A stretch of DNA of 38,070 nucleotides, taken from assembly GCA_002709665.1 (NCBI GenBank), contig PAQK01000045.1, positions 83,324 to 121,393 on the forward strand. Direction: 5' to 3'. A program made the translations under genes and the position numbers. Below, piece after piece: positions 17,806 through 25,601 of this stretch (its first letter is position 1; every line of letters begins with the position of its first letter). The notes below the pieces were generated by a model. The model saw only the letters and a program-made list of their open reading frames with translations, had not been told where the DNA came from and searched no databases. The stretch comes from Gemmatimonadota bacterium (GTDB taxonomy: Bacteria; Latescibacterota; UBA2968; GCA-2709665).

Positions 17806-18819
17806 ATGGCGCCTTACGGCATAGCTGTTGTGGGAATGGGATACATTGGGATTGAACACATCAAGGCCATTCTCGACTGTCCTTCGGGCACTCTCGAAAT
17901 GATTGTAGGGTCGGAGCGAAGCGCGGAAGCTCTGAAAGGATTGCAGGCAACTTTCGAAGCGCCGAAGGTGACCACCACCTACGAGGAGGCGATTACGGAC
18001 GACGCTGTCGATGTGATTTACCTGTGCACCCCAAACCGAATGCACGCAGACGAGGCAGTGGCTGCACTGGAATCCGGGAAGCACGTGTTCTGTGAGAAGC
18101 CGATGGCTACGACACTGGACGAGTGCCGAAGAATGGTCGAGGCCGTGGACAGGTCGGGAAAACAGTTGATGGTGGGACATGGGGCGCGATTTCGTCAACT
18201 CCACCGGTCTGTGAAGTCTCTTTACGAAAAGGGAAAGCTTGGAGAGGCCTGTTTCTGCGAGTCCGACTACATCCATTCGCTGAAGCCATTCTTAGAGGGA
18301 CCGGGACACCAGTGGTGGAGGCATCCCGACGAGGGTGAGTTCGCGGTCATAGGCGGGGCATGTCACCCGCTGGACCTGATGCGATGGATCGTAGGGGAGT
18401 TTGAGGAGGTCTCTGCGTATGGTGTCACGCGTGTACTCCACGATTTACCCTGGCACGATACGATTATCATGTCGCTCAAGTTCAAGAACGGTGCGGTGGG
18501 AAAATGTCTCGTATCAGTGGGGGCGCCGAGGCCGTACTCCATGACCTTCAGCCTGTACGGCACGGAAGGCACCGTGGAAGAGAATCGACTCTACTTGAAG
18601 GAGTTTGGTGACGTGGAGGAATTTGCGGAGATTCCGTTTCCGGTTCTGGGGGAGTTCCACGCTTGTCGGGAGGAGGCAGACCATTTTCTCAGATGCCTGG
18701 AGACCGGGGAGCGCCCGCTGATAGACGTACGGGATGGGGCCCGGACAGTGGCGGCTTGCCTGGCCGCTGCCGAATCGATCGAAACCGGGAAACCGGTGAA
18801 GGTGGAAACCCAATTCTAG
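17806..18819 (+). CDS. Gfo/Idh/MocA family oxidoreductase
   Basis: YGIAVVGMGYIGIEHIKAI..., GKHVFCEKPMATTLDECRRM, GGACHPLDLMRWIVGE. Confidence 0.9.
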   Translation: MAPYGIAVVGMGYIGIEHIKAILDCPSGTLEMIVGSERSAEALKGLQATFEAPKVTTTYEEAITDDAVDVIYLCTPNRMHADEAVAALESGKHVFCEKPMATTLDECRRMVEAVDRSGKQLMVGHGARFRQLHRSVKSLYEKGKLGEACFCESDYIHSLKPFLEGPGHQWWRHPDEGEFAVIGGACHPLDLMRWIVGEFEEVSAYGVTRVLHDLPWHDTIIMSLKFKNGAVGKCLVSVGAPRPYSMTFSLYGTEGTVEENRLYLKEFGDVEEFAEIPFPVLGEFHACREEADHFLRCLETGERPLIDVRDGARTVAACLAAAESIETGKPVKVETQF

Positions 18820-18851
18820 TCCATGTTGAATCATTAGATGAAAGGATGTAG

Positions 18852-19712
18852 ATGACCAGAATCGGCCTGGTTGCGTTCGATCTGGATGGTACGTTGCTGA
18901 ACGGCCTGGGCGGCGCTTCAACACGGTCTATCGACACGCTGCACCGGCTCTTGGGGGCAGGTATTTCAATCGCCTCGATCAGTGGCAGAAATGTACAGAA
19001 GAGTCAAGCCCCCTTCGCTGACGACCTGGGATCCAGGTTTTTCGTAGGCAGCTATAACGGCGCATTGGTCCTGAGCGCTGCCGAGGGAGGAGATCGTAGG
19101 TTGCTCCTGGAGCAACGCCTGCCGAAACCTGAATTCGACGAGTTGGTGGCATTCGTCTCAGATCGGCGGATGAATTTTGTGTACTGTGGTTGCGAAGTTG
19201 ATGGGGCCGGTGTCGATGAGGCTTATATGACGGATCGGGATACCGCATCAATACGAAACTTGAATACGCTAACCGGGATTGAGTTCGTATTCGACGCCCT
19301 GTTGTGTGATAGAATCCAGGATGGTGAATTGGGACCTTCGCCCAAGCTGATTCTGATGCCCGGGAACGAATGTCGCGACAGAACACTGGCCGAGGTGACC
19401 GAGATTTTCCGTGATCGCCTTTACATTGCCCGAACAGGGGATGACCGTATCGAGGTGATGCATCCAGAGGTGAACAAGGCGGTTGCTCTGCAATCCATTT
19501 GCAGTGCGTGCGGTGTGGATATGGAAAACACCCTCACCGTTGGGGATGGGGACAACGATCTTCCGATGCTTCGTGAAGCCGGTGTGGGGGTGTTGATGGG
19601 CAATGCGGACGACGAGACAAGAGCTTCGGCCGATACATCCGGTGTGGTGCACTGTCCATCACTGGAAGAAGAAGGATTTTCGAGAACGATCGAGCAATAC
19701 GTACTGAACTGA
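18852..19712 (+). CDS. HAD superfamily (Cof-type) hydrolase
   Basis: LVAFDLDGTLLNGLGG and TVGDGDNDLPMLREAGVGVLMGNA. Confidence 0.92.
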   Translation: MTRIGLVAFDLDGTLLNGLGGASTRSIDTLHRLLGAGISIASISGRNVQKSQAPFADDLGSRFFVGSYNGALVLSAAEGGDRRLLLEQRLPKPEFDELVAFVSDRRMNFVYCGCEVDGAGVDEAYMTDRDTASIRNLNTLTGIEFVFDALLCDRIQDGELGPSPKLILMPGNECRDRTLAEVTEIFRDRLYIARTGDDRIEVMHPEVNKAVALQSICSACGVDMENTLTVGDGDNDLPMLREAGVGVLMGNADDETRASADTSGVVHCPSLEEEGFSRTIEQYVLN

Positions 19713-19742
19713 AACCCCGGCTGGATTTTGTGGGAGAGGAAG

Positions 19743-20612
19743 ATGGGCTTGCTGGAGCGGATACGGGAAGGGGAGGTGCTTCTATCGGACGGGGCTGTTG
19801 GGACCTATCTGCAGGGGAAGGGCTTGGCGATAGGAGATGCACCGGAAACCTGGAATCTGTCACATCCCGATGTGGTCCGTCAAATGGCCGCCGATTACTT
19901 TGCGGCCGGATCAGATCTGATGGCCACGAATTCTTTTGGCGGAAATTCTTTCAGACTGGGCCACCAGGGGCTGGAGGAACATCTGGAAGAGGTGAACCAG
20001 ACGGCGGCCGCATTGGCCCGTTCGGCAGCTCCAGAGGGCGGACTGGTCATGGGATCGATAGGGCCCACGGGTGAATTTCTGGAGCCTCTGGGATCGGTTT
20101 CTCCTGGGGAAATGTATGAAGCGTTCAGCCGGCAGATGGAGGCACTGGTCATCGGGGGTGCTGACGCGTTCTGCATCGAGACAATGACCGCGCTAGACGA
20201 GGCCGCCCTGGCAGTAAAGGCTGCAGCTACTCTTGGCCTTCCGGTACTGGCTACAATGACGTTCGACATCGGACCTAAAGGCTTCGCTACCTCAATGGGC
20301 GTGACCGTTGAGACTGCGGCGGAAGGATTGGCTGAGGCCGGTGCGGATGTGATTGGATCAAACTGCGGCAGCGGGATAGAGCAGATGGTGGAGATCGCGA
20401 GGGCCTTGGGCAAGGCATCGCAGCTTCCCTTGATCATACAGTCGAATGCAGGTCTTCCGGAACTCGAAGATGGTGTCGCTGTGTATAAGGAGTTGCCGGA
20501 ACACATGGCAAGCCATTGCGCCGAGCTGGTCGAGGCCGGCGCTGGAATTATAGGTGGCTGCTGCGGGACAACCCCGCAGCACATCGAAGCAATGGCTGAG
20601 GTCATCAAATGA
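19743..20612 (+). CDS. Homocysteine S-methyltransferase family protein
   Basis: Start re-assigned to MGLLERI; LSDGAVGTYLQGKGL..., GSNCGSG, GIIGGCCGTTPQHIEAM zinc-site motif. Confidence 0.88.
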   Translation: MGLLERIREGEVLLSDGAVGTYLQGKGLAIGDAPETWNLSHPDVVRQMAADYFAAGSDLMATNSFGGNSFRLGHQGLEEHLEEVNQTAAALARSAAPEGGLVMGSIGPTGEFLEPLGSVSPGEMYEAFSRQMEALVIGGADAFCIETMTALDEAALAVKAAATLGLPVLATMTFDIGPKGFATSMGVTVETAAEGLAEAGADVIGSNCGSGIEQMVEIARALGKASQLPLIIQSNAGLPELEDGVAVYKELPEHMASHCAELVEAGAGIIGGCCGTTPQHIEAMAEVIK

Positions 20613-20636
20613 GATTGTGGGTAGAGAGACGGGGAT

Positions 20637-21754
20637 ATGAGACCAAAGGAAAGGGTGATCGCGGCCCTTGTCCATCAGGAGCCCGATCGGGTGCCTACAG
20701 GCGAGAATCAGGTTGATGGGAAACTGGTGGAGCAGATTCTCGATTGCCACACACACTACAATATGGGTTGGCATGAGTTGGAAGCCATCTGGGCAGATGA
20801 ACGCGACAGGGTGGTGTCGGATTACTGTGATTTCCACGTAGCCCTTCCTAGGGCTGCTTGAATGGGACTATGTACGCGTTCCCGTGGCGCCCGGCCAGAA
20901 AAGCGATCGAACGACCCTGTATGACCGGGCCATACTCCTGGTTGGATGATGATGGCTTCGAGGTGACCTTCAATCCTGATGCCGGCAACATCGCTGTACG
21001 TGGAGAGTTTCTGGAGATGACGATCGACGATCTTCCGGATCCTGACCAACCATTTGAGGTGGACCCTTCGGAATTGTAGATTGTCGATCATGTTGTCCGG
21101 GAGCTGGGAGATTCCGACCTCATCATAGCGAGATCTCCGGTTGATGGAACGTTTCCTTGGGGCAGCACGGTTGGGATGGAGTCCTTACTGATTCGGATGA
21201 TCGAGGACCCCGATTTCGTGAAGCGGGCAACTGATGTCTATGTGAACCGGTCTATCGCCTATTTCAAGTGTTTCATTGAGGCCGGAGTAGATGCCGTGAT
21301 GACCACGGATGATTGTTTGGACAACCGTGGACCGATCATGGGGGTGGATAAATGCCGGGAGTTTATTACACCTGGCCTGGAAAGGCAATGTGATGCCATA
21401 CACGAATTAGGCGGATACTTTATCAAACATACTGACGGAAATGTCTGGGACATCTTGGACAGTTTTGTGGAAATCAGCATCGATATGTGGCATGGCATTC
21501 AGCCGAACGTGGGCCTGGATATGCAGTTGCTGAAGGAAAGGTGTGGCGGGAGGTTGTGTCTTTTTGGAGGAATCAACTCTGAGACACTGATCGAGGGTCC
21601 CGGCGAGAGGGCTTATCGCGAGGCGGAATACGCAATTCGGAAAGCAGGTCCTGGAGGTGGCTTCGTGCTCACTTGCAGCAACGTGCTACAACCTGGCACC
21701 CGGCTTGAGAATTACAGGATGGTAACCCGGGCACTTGGGGAATTTGGCGGGTAA
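20637..21754 (+). pseudogene. Uroporphyrinogen decarboxylase-family (corrinoid methyltransferase-like) protein, disrupted
   Basis: Coherent protein spread over three frames: MRPKERVIAALVHQEPDRVPTGE...FHVALPR / GLLEWDYVRVPVAPGQKSDRTTLYDRAI / LDDDGFEVTFNPDAGNIAV...VDPSEL*IVDHVVRELGDSDLIIARSPV...; two +1 shifts (about 20846-20851 and 20930-20945) and one TAG at 21077-21079. Confidence 0.85.
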
Positions 21755-21790
21755 CCGATTATCTCCTGAGACAGTGGTATTGCTCAACCC

Positions 21791-22540
21791 TTATTCTGGC
21801 GGATTCGCTTCGAGTGGATTATTGAGGTCCGAACTGCTGGACACGATGTGGTCTTGCATCGCCTGCCTGGCAGCCTCGGCGTCTCTTTTGTTGAGGGCGC
21901 ATAAAATCTGCCTGTGCTCGTCCCTGGACAAGATCGCACGCTTTTCCACTGTGTTTGTAGCAGGTTGCTCGAGACTATTCCTGATCCACTCCTGGAGATG
22001 CCCGCGGATCATTCCAAGGAGGTTGTAGAGAATGGAGTTCTGGGTGGACTGAGCGACGGTCAGGTGGAAATTTAGATCGTGATTCAGGAAGAGGTCGGGT
22101 TTGTCCAGACAGGCTTCAAGGTCTCTGATGGTCTGTTCGATGTCTTCCAGGTCTTTCTCTGTCGCTCTCTCGGCAGCGAGGTAGGCGGTTTGGGATTCCA
22201 GCATGATGCGTGTTTCGATGAGGTCTCGTGCCTCCTTCGGGTCCAGGATCAGTCCCCATTTCATCGCCCTCTCAAGATACTGATTGTTGCTACTGACAAA
22301 GGTTCCTTCCCCAATCCTCCCGTCCAGTATCCCCATAACCGCAAGAGGCCTCAGGGCCTCCCTCAGAGATGTGCGACCTACACCAAACTGCTTGCACAAC
22401 TCTCTTTCAGGCGGTAGTCTGTCGCCTGCTCCAAGGATTCCCCGAGAAATCAGATCGATGAGCTGAGATACAATCTCATCACTCAAAGAGGTCTTGGTGA
22501 CACGCTTGAGCGCGACACAGGGAGTTGATGCTTCAGTCAT
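21791..22540 (-). CDS. GntR family transcriptional regulator, FadR/FCD subfamily
   Basis: SDEIVSQLIDLISRGILGAGDRLPPERELCKQFGVGRTSLREALRPLAVMGIL wHTH, all-helical FCD-like C-terminus. Confidence 0.92.
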   Translation of the reverse strand: MTEASTPCVALKRVTKTSLSDEIVSQLIDLISRGILGAGDRLPPERELCKQFGVGRTSLREALRPLAVMGILDGRIGEGTFVSSNNQYLERAMKWGLILDPKEARDLIETRIMLESQTAYLAAERATEKDLEDIEQTIRDLEACLDKPDLFLNHDLNFHLTVAQSTQNSILYNLLGMIRGHLQEWIRNSLEQPATNTVEKRAILSRDEHRQILCALNKRDAEAARQAMQDHIVSSSSDLNNPLEANPPE

Positions 22541-22685
22541 GCGAATCAGACCCTTGAATTGTGAGGGCAAAATGTTGTTTAATAGAATTTTGTTCCGGTT
22601 TATCTATATCGATGCTCAGCCGTGCTTTCACCGATGAGAATTGCCTTTACAAATCCAGATGATTGCCTTAACCTTTAGTCGAAAT

Positions 22686-22696
22686 TGGTCAGACCA
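22686..22696. promoter_or_regulatory. Candidate operator for the divergent FadR-type GntR regulator
   Basis: TGGTCAGACCA, palindromic TGGT-N3-ACCA within the 21791-22540 / 22781 divergent intergenic region. Confidence 0.5.
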
Positions 22697-22780
22697 TCAG
22701 ACAAATAATAGTTCAAGCGCGACACAGATGTCAAGGGAATTTGATATTTTGACAGAATTGACCGATGAGAGGGTGGTTGT

Positions 22781-23416
22781 ATGGGTTTAACGAAAGACCT
22801 GGGATATCGGATTGAACTGGTGTCTATGGACCCTCATTTTCACAACATCACAATTGCGTTTCATCGACAGGACCTGGATACTGGGCCGGCATACCTGATC
22901 AATAGCTATAGCGTAAAGGATGGTACCGATGACCGGATCGCCTTCGTCCGAGGGGCGATGCAGACGCTTGGCGGGATGGTGACGACTTCCGCGGGCTTGC
23001 TACAGTTCCCCTGCGGTGAACCCCACGAGCTGGCTTGTCGGAGGTTGTTTTTGGATGCGTGCAAAGTAGACCCAGACAGCACCGTAAATGTTCGTCCCCT
23101 GTACGTTCTGGACAAGAAGTCAGGGTTGGACATGGTCGTTAGCAGCCTTGGCGATGGATTCTACAATGTGAGTTCAAAGGGAGAGAGTAAGAAAAAGGCA
23201 TCCCGAATATCGGCGCTCACTGGTGGATTGATGAAGCTCGGGGAATTGCATGCCGTTGAAGGCAGGGAAGATCAGGCGGCATTCCCTTGTGGCCATGCTC
23301 ACGATGCGCTTGTGGGCGTCCTGCTGGTACGGGCCCCCAACGTGCGTGCGGCATTGCGCGAGCAGGAATTGGCCGCAACTCGGGGCGTCCTTGCATCGCC
23401 GAGCCAACAAAGGTAA
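22781..23416 (+). CDS. Uncharacterised 211-aa protein with internal duplication (FPCGxxH motif twice)
   Basis: First gene of the plus-strand methyl-corrinoid run; FPCGEPHE (aa 76-83) and FPCGHAHD (aa 168-175), with neighbouring residues also repeated at about 90-aa spacing. Confidence 0.7.
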   Translation: MGLTKDLGYRIELVSMDPHFHNITIAFHRQDLDTGPAYLINSYSVKDGTDDRIAFVRGAMQTLGGMVTTSAGLLQFPCGEPHELACRRLFLDACKVDPDSTVNVRPLYVLDKKSGLDMVVSSLGDGFYNVSSKGESKKKASRISALTGGLMKLGELHAVEGREDQAAFPCGHAHDALVGVLLVRAPNVRAALREQELAATRGVLASPSQQR

Positions 23417-23437
23417 GTGTGACTGTTCCACCTGGTT

Positions 23438-24514
23438 GTGGCACGTCTTAGCTATTCAGGAGTATTCGAAATGGTAAGTGGTACTGTTGGACCAATGACT
23501 GGACGTGAACGGGTGCTGGCAGCGTTGAACTTCGATCCGGTGGACCGTACACCGGTGTGTAATCCGACATCAGTTGCGACCGTTGAATTGATGGATCTGG
23601 TGGACGCACCCTTCCCTGAGGCTAACAGGGATCCGGAACTAATGGCCCGCCTTGCCGCCACGGGATACACGGAGCTAGGTTTCGACACGATCATGCCGGT
23701 GTTCTCCATCATCCAGGAGTCGTCTGCCCTCGGGTGCAAGATTCAGTGGGAGCAGAAAGACAATTGGCCTACGGTGAAAATGGGGGAGCCCATCTGGGAG
23801 GATGTTGAAGATATTCAGATTCGGGAGGATTTCCTGACGCACCAGGACACCAACTGTGTCCTCGAAGCGATAAGGATACTAAAAGACGAGTATGGCGACG
23901 AGGTGGTGGTGATCGGGAAAACAATGGGTCCGTGGTCCTTAGGGTACCATTGCTTTGGGGTTGAGCCGTTTCTCTTGATGTCTCTTGATGATCCAGACAA
24001 GACGAAAAAATGTCTGGATCGTATGAAGAAGGCGACCATTGATTTTGGCGTTGCCCAGATAGAGGCCGGGGCAGATGCGTTAACGCTACCCGACCATGCT
24101 ACCGGTGATCTGGTAAGCGGCGAGTACTATGAACGATACCTCCGAGATCTGCATATCGAGTTTGTGGAGGAGATCCCTATTCCACTCATCCTGCACATAT
24201 GTGGGAGAACGGTGGACAGGATGGAATTCATCGCGCAGACCGGTATGGCTGCCTTCCACTACGATTCCAAGAACGAACCGGGTGAATCCATGGAAGCGAT
24301 GAAGCAACGCATTTCGCTTGTGGGAAATATCAACAACCCAGAGACACTCTTCTCCAAGGGTCCCAGGCAGGTCCGGGAGGAAGTGGTCCAGAACCTGGAG
24401 TCTGGCGTGCAACTCATCGGTCCGGAGTGTGCTATTCCCCTTCAGACGTCAATAGATAATCTCAAGGAAATACCCAGGGCAGTCAGGGATTGGCATAAGG
24501 AGAGAGAGAACTAG
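23438..24514 (+). CDS. MtaA-like uroporphyrinogen decarboxylase-family methylcobamide methyltransferase
   Basis: TGRERVLAALNFDPVDRTPVCNPTSVA..., zinc-site-like HICGR...GPECAIPLQT; followed by corrinoid protein gene. True start probably ATG at 23471 or 23495. Confidence 0.85.
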   Translation: MARLSYSGVFEMVSGTVGPMTGRERVLAALNFDPVDRTPVCNPTSVATVELMDLVDAPFPEANRDPELMARLAATGYTELGFDTIMPVFSIIQESSALGCKIQWEQKDNWPTVKMGEPIWEDVEDIQIREDFLTHQDTNCVLEAIRILKDEYGDEVVVIGKTMGPWSLGYHCFGVEPFLLMSLDDPDKTKKCLDRMKKATIDFGVAQIEAGADALTLPDHATGDLVSGEYYERYLRDLHIEFVEEIPIPLILHICGRTVDRMEFIAQTGMAAFHYDSKNEPGESMEAMKQRISLVGNINNPETLFSKGPRQVREEVVQNLESGVQLIGPECAIPLQTSIDNLKEIPRAVRDWHKEREN

Positions 24515-25279
24515 ATGGCCGAGCTTTCAGACATCCAGAACGAATTTATCCGGGATGAAATCGAGGAATTTCTCGAGGTGGAGGAGGAGCGGGATCGAAC
24601 GGTGGAGTTGTTCGCCAATGTCAGTCCTGAGATGCAGGCGATTGCAGGAGCCTTGATTGAAGGTGAACACCATGTAGTCGATGACTTGACGCGTCAGGCC
24701 CTGGACGTGGGGACCGAGGCACTTGAAGTTATGGATGATGGGCTGATCGCCGGAATGAGCATCGTAGGAATCAAGTTCAGGGATAACTTTATATTTGTCC
24801 CCGAGGTGCTGGCTTGCGCACGTGCAATGAAGGCAGGCATGGCGCACATCGAGCCCATCCTGTCAGAAGCGGGTATTGAGCCCATAGGGACAGTGGTTAT
24901 GGGAACCGTGAAGGGAGATCTGCACGATATCGGCAAGAATCTATGTATCATGATGCTGCGTGGATCGGGTTTCGAGGTTTGCGATTTGGGGGTGGATACG
25001 TCGGAGGACGAGTTTATAGACGCGGTGGAAGAGCACGGGGCAGGATTAATGGGGATGTCAGCTTTGTTAACCACGACGATGCCGAATATGGGGAAGACGA
25101 TCGAGGCCTTCATAGATGCGGATATGCGTGAGGAGGTCAAGATTATGGTGGGCGGCGCACCGGTCACACAGGACTTTGCCGATGATATGGGTGCCGACGG
25201 ATACGGGAAAGACGCTGTCGCATGTGTGGAATTGGCCAAGCGTCTGCTCAAGGAGAAAGAGGAAGAGTTGGAGGAATAA
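24515..25279 (+). CDS. Corrinoid (B12-binding) methyltransferase protein, MtaC/MtbC-like
   Basis: GTVKGDLHDIGKNLCIMMLRGSGFEVCDLGVD (DxHxxG cobalamin motif) and ...VKIMVGGAPVTQDFADDMGADGYGKDA. Confidence 0.93.
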   Translation: MAELSDIQNEFIRDEIEEFLEVEEERDRTVELFANVSPEMQAIAGALIEGEHHVVDDLTRQALDVGTEALEVMDDGLIAGMSIVGIKFRDNFIFVPEVLACARAMKAGMAHIEPILSEAGIEPIGTVVMGTVKGDLHDIGKNLCIMMLRGSGFEVCDLGVDTSEDEFIDAVEEHGAGLMGMSALLTTTMPNMGKTIEAFIDADMREEVKIMVGGAPVTQDFADDMGADGYGKDAVACVELAKRLLKEKEEELEE

Positions 25280-25316
25280 GGCTGTCCAGCCACATCGGAT
25301 AGGGACGGGAAGGCCT

Positions 25317-25592
25317 ATGGGCAAAATAGAAAAAGAAGAGATTCAGAAACGTCTCGACAGGATTACGGAAATCTTTACCGAGATCGTCGCCCACGCAGAT
25401 GTCCAGACTGCAGACAGGTGTCCTTACAAGAATCGATATAATGAGTGCACGGCCGTGTTTGGATGTAGAAATCAGAGGAAACCACGTCTTGGCGGAGAAC
25501 TCAAGATGTGTGGTGGTGATGACAAGCTGGATTACCGAAATGCATGGGAAACAGGGGAGGCCGACTACAAGGGAAAAGCCCCTAAGGGTTAA
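25317..25592 (+). CDS. Small Cys-rich protein of unknown function in corrinoid operon
   Basis: 91 aa, GGAAGG upstream of ATG at 25317; C-x8-C-x5-C plus MCGG: DRCPYKNRYNECTAVFGCRNQRKPRLGGELKMCGGDD. Confidence 0.65.
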   Translation: MGKIEKEEIQKRLDRITEIFTEIVAHADVQTADRCPYKNRYNECTAVFGCRNQRKPRLGGELKMCGGDDKLDYRNAWETGEADYKGKAPKG

Positions 25593-25601
25593 TTCGAAAC
25601 G

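Noticed and set aside
21077-24514. Pyrrolysine coding (TAG = Pyl) because TAG occurs in methyltransferase genes
   Set aside because: Pyl is established in MtmB/MtbB/MttB-type enzymes, not UroD-family proteins; no pyl genes are in the window, the disrupted UroD also has two frameshifts, and two other TAGs are in unrelated genes at Gln-like positions.
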